From positions 53,782,001 to 53,846,000 of the forward strand of contig JAZBRS010000020.1 in assembly GCA_037176725.1 (NCBI GenBank): a stretch of 64,000 nucleotides of DNA. The letters are read 5' to 3'. The notes beneath the pieces are model-generated. The model ran no database searches and was not told the origin of the DNA. It was given only the letters and a program-made list of their open reading frames with translations. Of the stretch, positions 53,720 through 64,000 are shown in pieces. Both the position numbers and the translations under genes were made by a program. The DNA is from Posidonia oceanica (taxonomy: Eukaryota; Streptophyta; Magnoliopsida; Alismatales; Posidoniaceae). Each line of letters begins with the position of its first letter. Position 1 is the first letter of the stretch.

Positions 53720-56700
53720 TGTAGACACCCCATTTTGATAGGTTGAATCAATGGGAATCTTCTGGTGGCTTCTGAACCCAAATCTAGGTCCAAACCTACA
53801 CATTTCCTCTCATCTTTCCCTCCAAATCAAGCCCAAACTTAACCTAGAATCACACCTATTTCCCAAGCCCAAAAACTACCCAAAAACCATAGGAAAACTC
53901 ACCCTTCCTAACTTAGAAAACCTACCAAAAAACCCTTCGAAATTTCAAACCAAAACCACTCCCAAAAACCCTAGAAAACCAAGGTAAAACTCCCATTTTC
54001 TTACACCTCAAAACCCTTCCAAACCATCCAAAATCCAACTCCAAACCCTAGGTCTAACACTAGAGACCCTAGGCCACACACTCACCAAATTTCATCTCTT
54101 TTCCAAACCTCTAACCCCTTCATTTCTCCAAATTATCCTTTTCTCTCTCCTAAATTATTCTTTTCTCTCTCCTCTCTCTCCTCCCTCTTATTCTCTTTCT
54201 TTTCACTCCCTTCTCTCTCTTTTCCTTGCTTGGCTGTGGGCCCACCTTGTGCATCTCTCTCTTCTGTATTTTATTTGTATTTTTAGCTTATCTCTTGATT
54301 TCCCAATATTTATTTTCCTTCCACTCCTCTCTTTCTTCTTTCCTTCTCCATTTCTTCCTATTTTTTTTCATCCACATCTTTTTCTTTCCCTTTCTTCCAC
54401 TAAATCTTTAAAAAACCTTTAAAAACCTTTACAACCCTAAAACAAAAGAGAAACAAATCAAAATCCTAAAAAGAAATAATTAAAAACTTAAACAAACAAT
54501 TAAAAACAAAAACCTAACTAAATCCAACTAAAAAGGGAAACTAAGAATTCAATCTAAAAAATACAAAACAAACAAAAGAAAATGCTATTAAAAAACAAAC
54601 AAAAACCAAAATATAATCAAAACAAACCAAAAGAAGAGTCCCATTAAAAATGATCAAAAACAAATCCTAAAAAGAAAGAAAACAATTAAAAACACTAAGA
54701 CAAGTAATTAAAAATCACTTAACAAATCTAAAAGAAACAATTAAAACTTAAAACAATCTAAAAGACCTAATTGAAAAGAAAAGAAAAGAAAAACTTAACA
54801 AGAAAAACATAACTTAAAAACAATTAAAAAACTTAACGAACATTTAAAACAAAATAAAAAACAATTTAAAGAAGACTTAAGAAAAATCCTAAAAACTAAA
54901 ATAAAAAAACTAAAACTCCTCCTAACTAATTAAAAGCAGTCCATTAAAAAAGCCTAAATAAAAATCCTGACTTAACAAGAAAAACTTAAATAAAAAACAA
55001 TTAAAAAACTTAACAAACATTTAAACAAAATCAAAAAGCAATTTAAAGAAAACTTAAATCCTAAAAACTTAAATCAAAGATTAAAACTCCTTCTAACCCT
55101 AATTAATTTAAAAACAATCTTTAAAAACCTAATTAAAAGTCCTAACTTAAAAACAACTACTTTAAATTGTTTTCAAACCTTTTCATCTTTTGATTCTATT
55201 TTCATTTTAATTTTCTTCTTTTTTCTTCCCTTCCTTCCTCTTCTTTCTTTCTCCTTCCTTTTCTTTTTTGCCTTTCTTTTTCATTTTGCCGGCCCAACCC
55301 ACCAGTTGCTGCCTCCTCTCCCTCCTTCCTTCTTTTCTTTTTTCTTTCTTTTTCTATTACCACGCATCAGGCCCAGCCCACGGCCAGCACACCTCCCCTT
55401 CCCTCCTTCTTCCTCTTCCTTCATCTTCTTCTTCAGACTTCTTCTTCTTCCTGCGAGCTTAACAGTCCTCCCCCCGTTTGAAATCAAATTCTTCCCTCTC
55501 CGTCCAATCCACCTACAGCTCGCATCCACTCTCTCTTCTCTCAGCAGCTTCTCCAGGGGCATTTACTGCCCATCTCCTCGCTGGCCGCCTCTCAACTCAG
55601 CTCCAGTGATCGCACCAGTGGGAATTCAAATCCATAACGCGCCCACTTGCAGCTTCAAGCCTCTGTTAAAACCAGCACTTTGCTCCTCCTTCCAACACCT
55701 TTCGTCACCCAGAGAGAGAGCGTCCTGAGAGTGCAAGAGAGCCTGCAATTCTCCTCCTCCTCCTTAGCAAAAGTCAGGCTTCTTCCTCCTCTTCCTTTCC
55801 ACTGAATCCAAAGCCTTCCCAACTAGCAAATCACTCCAAAATTCATCCCCCAAATCCACCTAACTTCCAGCATTACACCCCCTCCATTCCACGGCCATTC
55901 CCATCCTTGAATCACCCTATAACCACCTGAAACCAAAACAGCAACCCAACACCACCTCCTCCGAAATTGCCAACTCCTTTGAGCCTGAAACTTTTCCAAA
56001 ATCAACCCAGCAACTCTCCAGAACATCACCTTCCTAAATCACCCAAGCTTCCCCTCTAAGCCTCACCACAGCCAATATCCTCCACAGTAAACACTTAGCC
56101 CAATTTTCTGCCCGAAATCAACCCAACACCAAACTCCTTCTTCGAGCAGCCCACTGCCCAATTTAACCTTCCAGAACCCTTCACCTAACCTCCAGGAGTT
56201 CACCGACAGCTTCCAATCAGCCCAGGGAGCAACAAATCCCCTCCTCCACCTCAGACGACCTCTGCTGCACCCAAAACTTCCATTACTTCCACCGGTCGTC
56301 GAAGCTTCGCTCCAACCATTCAGCAAGCTCCAGAGGACTGCGTGGAGCAGATCCCGACGATTGCGAGCTGCCGACGACGCCCGCACCACCCGGACGAGCC
56401 ATGCCGGCCTCTGCAGAAGTCACCCACGTCGGGGGGGACACTCCGGACTGCAGAACAGGTGCTTCTCTCTCCCATTAGCTTAGTCTCCTCCTTCTCTAGC
56501 TTTTCTGCCCCCTAGACTAGGGTTCTGTTTCCCTCTGCCCTGGGTCAGTGCCGCCGTCAACCCTTCTTCTCCGGCGAGGTCCGAACCAGAACTGCTGCTC
56601 CAGCTACAGAACGCCCCTCCGTTGGTCGTCCGAGCTCTAGGGAGCTTCCAGGAGTACAGCCATGCCCCCAGTTTCCTCTGGCGACACTCCAATCCTCTGG

Positions 56701-59444
56701 TCGGCTTCCTCCTGATCTACAAACCTCCGTCATTGTCTTCGATCATCTTCAGGCTGCGTCATTGCCTGCTGACGCCACTCCGACCTCCGCACGTCTCCAG
56801 GGAAGGCCCCCAGCCGCTCAGTGCCTCACCAACACCCCGCATTCACCTTCTCCGGCCACTGGTAGCGCTCTGCTACAGTGGCCTCTTGTTTCCTTCGTTA
56901 CTGTGCATTTATTTATGCTTATCATGCATATTTTACCATATATTGCATATTTGCCTTGCTGATTTATTTATTTGCTTTCCAGTCCTGCCATCGTTTAAGA
57001 ATCATTTAAATTCGAATTAAAACCATATGAAATTGCATAAAAAACCTAATGATTTGCTAATTTGCATGTTAATCCTTTTGTTAAGTAAAAGCTTTAACTT
57101 TATTTTATTTCCAGCCCAGCATGTTTTTTCATTTACTTTTTAGTCCTCTGCTGTTACGGTTTCTTTACTTTTCTTTAATTCCAGCCCAGTTATTTATTTT
57201 ATTTGCTTTTTAGTCCAGTTCTAGTTCATTTAAGTTTCTGTCTTTTTAAGTTCCAGTCTTGCCATTTATTTTATTTACAATATGGTCCTGCTGTAGTTCA
57301 AATGTAGTTTCTGTTCTTTATTTTCTAGTCCAGTAACTTTTTATTTTTGCATTTTAGTCCTGTGGTTGATAAATCTCATTTAATCTTCTGTTTTTTCCTT
57401 ATTAAATTGCATTTTAATCGTGATCTTTATTTTATTTGCCATTTAGTCCTCTGATCTGTTGTTAAATCATTTAATTTCTATCTTTCCCTTACTGCATTGC
57501 ATTTTTATCCTATATTTCTTCATTTTTGCACTTAGGTCCTCCATTTGCATGCACAGCATCATTTTTCTGCATTTTACCTTATAAAATTGCATTTTAGCCC
57601 CTGCATATTTCAAAATTGCATTTCAGTCCATTGCATGTTTACAAAACTTATTTAAATGCATGTTCTCCATATTAAATTGCTTTTCAGACCCTGCATTTTG
57701 TTTTAATTGCATTCAGACCCTCAAGTTTTCAAAAATCTTGCATATAAGCCCCTATCTTTTCAAAATCTTTGCATTTAGGTCCTCAACTTTTTCAAAACTT
57801 TCATATAGGCCCTTAACTTTTCTAAAACATCATTCTTGGGTCCTTTTCTTGCATTTTTGCATGCATTGCACCCATGTATCTCTACATTTAGCATCCTTGC
57901 ACACACTTAAGCACTCCTAGCTCCCATATATGTGGAAGGACCTGTTTTGCACACCCCTAGGGCCCCTTTTACAGTTAGATCCCTTATTTTCCCCTATTCT
58001 TGGCCCTTCTGCCTTGAAGCCTACATATCTTCTGATCGGACCGCCGGATCTTCTCAACTAAGTTACCTAGACAACCCCGGTGGAGCGCACTTCAATGCAA
58101 ACCAAGCACTTCTCAGATCAGGCTTCAGATCTCCAAGGTAAGTCCTTCTGAACTCCTGCACAGCATTTTTGCACATCATTTGCATTGCATGCATTGTTTT
58201 TGCTTCCCGTTTTCTCGAGCATGTAGATTCGGACTCCCTCTTCTTGCTTATCAATTCTATCTCTCCTTTTCGTGTACTCTCAGTGTTTTGGGTCGAGTTT
58301 CCCCTGGATTTACTACTAATTGCAACTTTTTTCCCCTTTTCCACGATCCGATCGCACCGCGAACTTTTGGTTGCGTGCTAGACATATCGTGGGACGGATT
58401 AGTAGGAAACAGTCACAGAACAGTGGTGATACCTCCATTTGCTTCCTTTCCCCTTTGTAGGTCTTCACACCTACATTGCGTGGTCTTTAAGCGGCGTTTG
58501 TCCTTACACTTACACTGTTTGCCTTTCCTTGCTTCTCTTGCTCTTCCCCTTTGCATCTGCATCTGCATGGCTTTATCGATGTTTTATTTCGCTTGCTTTG
58601 GCACCGTTTTGCGTGCCCACTTCGCTTTTGGCACTGCTTTGCGTGCCTGCTTTGTTCCTTGCACCGTTCCGCGTGCCGATCTTGTTTCTTGCACTATTTT
58701 ACATGCCGACTTCTGTTTCTCGCACCGTTTTACGTGTTTTATGCTGTTTTCTCTTGCATGTTGCCTGCATTGCCTGGTTTTACCGATGTTTTGTTGTTTC
58801 GCCTGCATTTGCATATTGGGCAGTGATGCTTACTGCCTGGAGTTCTCTCGGACCAGGGTTCGCCCGGTTTGGAACACAGACAGTGTTGCTGAGCGCTTAG
58901 ACTGCATGTTTAATTCCCTGCATTGCTTCCCATCACTCAGAGCACACCTATGAGCATTTAGATAGGCATTCATGGCACTTAAGCATTCAAAGTCTGCATT
59001 TCCCTGCATATGCGAGCGTAAGCCTAGAAAGACCGATTCTCGGGCGTGTCGAGGGTGCCTAACACCTTCCCCGCATGTAACAGGAGTCCTTGCCTAGTCT
59101 TTTGGCCTGTAATGACCATATTGCCCTTTTCCTAGGCATGAGTCATATCTTTTGCATTCATTTGCATCTCTCTTCCTTTGCATTGCCTTGCATTGCATCT
59201 TTTGCTTGGTTTTGCGTGATTATTCACGCATTTCCCCAGTTTTCCTTGTCTCCCGACTTAATAGACATGGTGGCAACTCTGATTTGTCTTATCTTCTTCT
59301 TTTCTTTCCTTTTTTCCCTGCTTTAAGTGTTTTCGAGTCAAGTCTTCCTTCTCGGACATAGCTGCTAATAGTGAACCTGATTCTTATCGGTGCACGCGAG
59401 CTTTGGCAGTGTGCATGGACGATCTGAACACCGGGATTACTACA
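53720..59444 (+). repeat. 5' LTR of element 4 (5725 bp)
   Basis: It starts TGTAGACACCCCATTTTGAT and ends GGATTACTACA. Same order of parts as element 2: A-rich tract at 54400-55170, TTGCAT repeats at 56920-57900, candidate intron at 58138-58460, minisatellite at 58600-58740, conserved block at 59027-59096 and PBS-like relic at 59271. No credible gene. Confidence 0.92.
58138..58460 (+). other. Candidate intron in the LTR of element 4
   Basis: The donor CCAAG/GTAAGTCC and acceptor CCCCTTTGTAG/GTCTTC are identical to element 2. 323 bp. Confidence 0.45.
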
Positions 59445-59445
59445 G

Positions 59446-59463
59446 TGGCGACTCTGCTGGGGA
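59446..59463 (+). other. Primer binding site of element 4
   Basis: TGGCGACTCTGCTGGGGA, one base after the LTR end; probably the least altered PBS of the three. Confidence 0.87.
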
Positions 59464-60592
59464 TAGACAGACTCCGGCTTTTGCTTCTGGCTTTTCGCTC
59501 GCTTGTTTTGCAGCTTTGCATGCCTTTGTCTGCCTCTTTTTCCTGTCTTGCTTGCTCCTCGGTGCCAACTCCTAGCGAGTCGCCTTATGGCTATTCTGCT
59601 TAGGTTTGGCACCTGTCTCGTCTGCTTCGCCTTAGCATTCGCTTTGCCTTGCTCTGCTTTGTCTCTTTTGCTTGTTTACTTGCTTATTTCTTTGCTTCTG
59701 CTCTTATCTGCTTTACTGCTTACCTGTCTTTACTTTCTTTATCTTATCTGCTTATTACTGCTTTATTTCTCTCACAATGCATGTCTACATACTTGTTTGG
59801 CAACAATACATGCTTTTTGAGTGATGAATGCTTCTTTTACACACTTGCTATGCCACTACACACGCACATGCCCTGAATATATGCCTTTTGACATGATGAA
59901 TGCTTTTTCTTCACTATCATGCTCACGAACACATGCTATGCACTTGCCTTTTGCAATGTTGTATGTTGTTTGCTTGCCATATTTGGTTGATTTTCTTCCC
60001 TTTTGCACATGCCATGCCTAGGATAGTAGAGACTGTTTGCTTTCCCTGTGGCTAACTAAAAATGGCAAGTAAAAAGAACTTCTAGGAGCAACTAGAGACT
60101 TCAAACAATCCTACACCCCCTTGGGTTAATAAAACGCGCAAGATAAAAAACTCTAAGCATTTGCATAAGCATCATATAGGGCATGCATTCTTCTCATCTG
60201 AGTCCACCTACTAGTCTGCAAAGGATGGTCCCGACCTCTTGTTCCACTGCTTCTGGCATAGCCCAGGTCAGTCGGTTTGTCCCCTTTGTCTACGGGTCGT
60301 GTCGGTGTTACTGGAGGGTACTACCTACGCTTTTGGCAGGGTCAGGGCCACCAACACACCACCCTGTTATTTCCTCAACTTTGGCTAGGAGTTCGACAAG
60401 GGACCTGCTTTTTCTGACCTGAGTCGGTGACCTGTACACCTGTGGATACCCGGAGTAGATTGCCTACTAGGATACACTAGATAGGTAAGGGGGCATGCTA
60501 GAAAGCATACATATCATTCATGCCATCTAACTTAACTCATTTGCATCTGTCTTTCAGTTTCTAATCCCTGTTTGTTTCTGTTTGTGTCAGTA
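59464..60592 (+). other. 5' leader of element 4
   Basis: Non-coding and homologous to the other leaders. It ends CTAATC, a pyrimidine-rich stretch and GTGTCAG (CAG at 60588-60590), acceptor-like. The MIGKRV start codon is changed to GTG at 60593. Confidence 0.6.
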
Positions 60593-62311
60593 GTGATCGG
60601 TAAGCGAGTTCCCTTGATGGAGCTTGAGTACTGTCCCCTTCTGACACCCCTGTTGCGACCTTGTTCGCGACCATTCCCCTTCTGAGCTATCTGCCTTTGC
60701 GACGATAGCTCCTATTAGGAATCGCCCTTTTCATCCTTGTCGCAGCCCTATCCTCACGCGCTCTAGGTCAGCAATGGCCCAGTACGTTATTGAGCCTCTC
60801 TTTACTCTTGTCACAGTGGGTGTTTCTGCTTCGACTCTTCTGGTTGCTCCTTTAGTCCCCTTTGTTCCTCCTCTGACGCCAAGGTTTCCTCCTTTGATGC
60901 CTCTGGTATCTCAGTTTGTCCTGGGACATTGGCAAGCATCTGTTCCTCCAAATCAGGTCGCTGAGTCTATCTTGATGACCGTTACTTGCGTTCCGGAGAC
61001 ACCTTTGGCCCCTCCTTCCCAGGGATACGTCTCCATTGACATCCCTTCTACCACTGCTGCGACTCTCACTGTAGGACCTATTCCTCCCGGACAGTCTACG
61101 TCCACCACTAGCGCGCCCTTGCTTCACAGGTCCAAGATAGACCCTCTGACGAGGAGTCTATTGAGATCGTTATCAAGGGGGTGTAGCCATCTCTCAGGGC
61201 TCAGCTTAGCATCCAACCTGTCACTACTTTTGCAGCACTTATCCGAGCTAGAGTGCGCGTAGAGAGTTCTTTACGGAGTGGCAACTTCCTGGCTCGCTCT
61301 ACTTTCGCTAAGCAGGCCGCGATCAGTAGTAACAGTGCCAACAGTAGCACCTCCAACAACAACAGTGGTAGCAGCAACAACCGTTCCAAGAAGAAAAACT
61401 CGCCGAAGACCGCTGTTGCATTCGTCGATTCTCCTGCTGCGCCTGTTCACCTGCAGTCCCGGCCTACCCCAGCTCAGATGGTGTATGCTCCTGCACCTAG
61501 GAATCCACCCACACCACAGATCACTACCACCACTAGACCAGTCTACCCCACCGCACCAGTTCAGCAAGGCTCATACCTGAGGCAAAGAAGGCCACCCACT
61601 GAGAAGTAGAAATTCGCCCCACTGGTGGAACCGCTCACGGCCATCTTGCCAAAGGTTGCATCGCTCCTGAAGTTCCCAGAGATTCGCCCGCCCCCAAATC
61701 CTTTGCCGCATTGGTTTAAGGCATACCTCTTTTGCAATTTCCATCGAAGTGTCGGGCACTCGACGGACAATTGCTACTCCCTGCGGAACGCTATTCAGGA
61801 CTTGATCGAATCGGGAACGATTGTGATCGACACATACGAGGCATCCACTCAAGCACACACTCATGCATCTGCTCATTCAGCTGTTCCCCCTCATTCTGGC
61901 ATCGTCTGCCAACCTCTACCGGAACACTCTTATCCGGGAGGGGCGGGAACCTCAGGCATTCACTCTGTTTTTCCTTCTAGGCCTACTACATCTGTAATAG
62001 ACCCTTCTGATCTTATCTCTAATATCTCTGAGCCTTTTCCTGTAGATCTCTATCTTGCAGCTGTTGCCGACTCTGAGTCGGGAGTTCACATGATCCGACA
62101 GCGTGCCAGGCTGGAGCGCCCCTTCGCGTCCCTTGTTGTGCTTCCTCAGGCTCAACCCCCTATACACCTCCTAGCTAGAGCCCAGCCTAGATCCCCTATC
62201 CACCTCTTAGGGTGGCCTCACCTACGATCCCATGTACATCTTTTAGGTAGACCTCAGCCGACCCCTGCCTTCCCACCCAACAACCTTACCTTTCACCTCA
62301 GTATCCAGTAG
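60593..62311 (+). pseudogene. gag: gag of element 4 (capsid core deleted)
   Basis: The first AUG in frame is 60774 (MAQYVIEPLF). After the Pro-rich N-terminal part, sequence jumps near 61108 from the GQST position to a point corresponding to 7942 of element 1, changing frame. The whole Retrotrans_gag core is missing. The C-terminal part (61253-61609, TAG at 61607, then 61625-62311) keeps the knuckle C-x2-H-x4-H-x4-C at 61733-61775. Without the core no particle could form. Confidence 0.85.
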
Positions 62312-62331
62312 GCACCCCTGTAACCCCTCCT

Positions 62332-63663
62332 GTGCTCACAGCACGTGCTCCTGTAGTTATTGATTTAACTCGGGACACCCATCGCGTACCTTACAGCTAC
62401 GCCACAGAAATGTGCGCGGAAGTAACGCTATCGGGGAGGGTCTACAGATCCCCAGCACCGGCAGTTAGGCCAAACTACCATGAACCTGCTATGCCCCCAC
62501 CCTCTAACCAACCCTTGGGCCCTCAGAAGAGCACCTCTGCCTGCCCTCCAACTGCAACAGTGACCCTGGCAACATACCCATCTGTGGCCCCACTGACCAG
62601 TCTGTTTGGATCTCCGATGTTGAAGTTGCCGCAATCAGGCACGACTGTGAGCCGGACAATGCGAACATCAAAGACAGTAATCCATCTAGCAGCGGGGCCA
62701 GAGCCACAGGCCCCCGGCACCTACTACGTCGATTCACCCTTGGATGAGGAGGAAGGAGTGGTGGTAGAAGCCTAGGTCGATTCATGGATGGGAGACTTAG
62801 AGCTACTCTATCAGGAATAGCTCAAGTCGACTGCAGAAGACCTGGCAGAGCACCAAGCTGCAGAAAGGAAAGGGAAAGCCGTGGTTACGAACCCTCAATT
62901 GCAGGAAGACCATGCCTCTATCATGGTCTTAGAAGAAGACTCAGTAACGTCGGACTCCCCTAGACCAGATGAGCTCATCACTTTGCAACCAGAAGGCGGG
63001 TCTAGGTGGTTTGTACAGCACATGCCTCACTCAGGCATTGTAGCAAGCGGCAGTGCCCAGATCAGCCGCCAGTCCAGCATACCCTCCACAAGTACACTAG
63101 AAGACTCAGAGGAGGAAGCACTAGCAGTCCAAGCAGCAGCAGTAACAGAGCAGAAAGCAGCATCAGTAACAGAATTATCAGCAGCCTCAGTAGCATGGCC
63201 ATCAGCAGTATCATTAACAGAATCAACAGGGCCATCAGCAGTATCATTAGCAGAATCAGTAGGGCCATCAGCAGAGCCAGCAACAGAGCACCAAGCAGAA
63301 TTAGTCAGGCTCGAGCATGCAAAAGAAGTTGCCAGGACGGAGGTCGCGCACCGAGGCTACAAGAACACTCAAGTGAGCGTGACCATCCTGAAGCGTCACC
63401 AGGGCCAGGCAGCGGAACACATACACTCTTTCGACATCACAAATCCTTCTTTTGAGAAAGAGATCCTCTTAGAACTTATTGCCTATGGAGAGGAGGATGA
63501 TACGGGCGAAGATGAGATTGACGAACCATTGCCCAAGTTCCGGCCCTATGACGACGATCCGGAAGGCCCCAACCTCCATGTTGAAGAAGAAACAGAGGTT
63601 GTTAATATCGGCACAGCTGAGGAAGTCAGAGAAGTTCGCATCAGTGTCCAGCTGTCCCCCTAG
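62332..63663 (+). pseudogene. gag tail fused to post-protease linker, element 4 (protease deleted)
   Basis: From 62332 (APVVIDLTRDTHRVPYSY, as before protease in elements 1 and 2) the frame runs into the deletion at about 62511. It then continues in frame in linker sequence (QAPGTYYVDSPLDEEEG). TAG codons at 62773 and 62818 replace CAG. The open stretch 62881-63663 contains Ala/Ser-rich repeats of about 33 bp (63190-63300), then SVTILKRHQGQAAEHIHSFD and an acidic segment ending PEGPNLHVEEETEV. Protease and G-patch-like parts are absent. Confidence 0.82.
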
Positions 63664-64000
63664 GCTCGAGCAGAATTCATCGCATTCTTGAAGGAGTATG
63701 TGGATGTCTTCACCTGGAGTTACGAAGATATGGTTGGCCTTGACGTAGAAATAGTGGTACACAATCTGCCTTTGAATCTAGATACCAAGCCAGTAAAGCA
63801 AAAGCTAAGAAGATGGCGACCGCAGTGGCTGCTTATGATCAAAGAAGAGATCATGAAACAGCACAAAGTCAATTTCCTGAAGGTCGTCCTTTATCCTGAG
63901 TGGCTGGCAAACATTGTACCTATGCCCAAGAAAAATGGCCGAGTCCGGATCTACATCGACTATAGGGACCTGAACAAGGTGAGTCCCAAGGACGACTTCC
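63664..64000 (+). pseudogene. pol: Reverse transcriptase N-terminus of element 4 (cut by window end)
   Basis: After TAG at 63661 the frame continues: FIAFLKEYVDVFTWSYEDM, then MIKEEIMKQHKVNFLK, NIVPMPKKNGRVRIYIDYRD and SPKDDF at the window edge. This is the start of the fingers/palm of a Ty3/gypsy RT. The active site lies outside. Confidence 0.88.

Larger units (their letters stand above)
53720..64000 (+). mobile_element. Tat/Ogre-like LTR retrotransposon, element 4 (runs off the window)
   Basis: LTR, PBS, leader, gag with the capsid core deleted, gag tail fused to the post-protease linker, and the beginning of RT. It is close to element 2 in LTR and coding sequence. Two internal deletions (near 61108 and 62511) remove about 1.05 kb and 1.7 kb relative to the other copies. 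It is inserted in the LINE C tail; the left flank is CCCTC. Stops are mostly TAG. Confidence 0.9.

Overview
This window is intergenic heterochromatin of a flowering plant. It consists almost entirely of nested retrotransposons, and I see no host gene, tRNA, rRNA or CRISPR array. The plant assignment rests on the families present: Ty3/gypsy elements of the Tat (Ogre-like) lineage with LTRs of nearly 6 kb, an archaeal-type second RNase H, a DUF7745-like extra ORF, L1-type LINEs whose ORF1 carries DUF4283 plus a CCHC knuckle, and chromovirus (Tekay/Del-like) debris. The species cannot be named from sequence alone.

Layout. (i) 1-24784 is Tat/Ogre-like element 1. Its 5' LTR is cut by the window edge and ends at 5222. 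A PBS, leader, gag-protease, an integrase fragment (reverse transcriptase deleted), a DUF7745-like ORF and a 2.8-kb repeat and hairpin region follow. The PPT and a complete 5.9-kb 3' LTR (18887-24784) close it. (ii) 24785-25612 is the 3' end of a chromovirus-like LTR. It sits inside LINE B (25613-27612, + strand), whose poly(A) abuts the reverse transcriptase of LINE A (- strand). (iii) LINE A occupies 27613-29597 and 51596 to about 53035. It is split by a 3.3-kb solo LTR (29598-30930 plus 49620-51595), which is itself split by Tat/Ogre-like element 2 (30931-49614). (iv) 53085-53683 is a chromovirus integrase/chromodomain tail and LTR start. A LINE 3' tail (53684-53719, - strand) follows, then Tat/Ogre-like element 4 (53720 to beyond 64000).

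None of the three large elements is intact. Element 1 lacks reverse transcriptase and RNase H. Element 4 lacks the capsid core and the protease. Element 2 has every domain but is riddled with stops, nearly all amber codons explained by C-to-T decay of CAG and TGG. In an active relative the parts would work together as follows: gag forms particles, protease matures them, RT with two RNase H domains copies the RNA from a tRNA bound at the PBS, the PPT primes the second strand, and a DD35E integrase inserts the product.

The most unusual content is non-coding. Between the DUF7745-like ORF and the PPT of element 1 lies an array of about 29 short stem-loops (17350-18319). Their stems co-vary (GATAG/CTATC, GACAG/CTGTC, GGTAG/CTACC). 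They are grouped into five multibranch modules, each closed by its own different complementary arms. The solo LTR carries a second unusual system: thirteen units of the form GTTGGACGC-N11-GCGTCCAAC, all but one exactly 29 bp, in tandem pairs and one triplet. A large inverted repeat also folds around the PPT/LTR junction of element 1.
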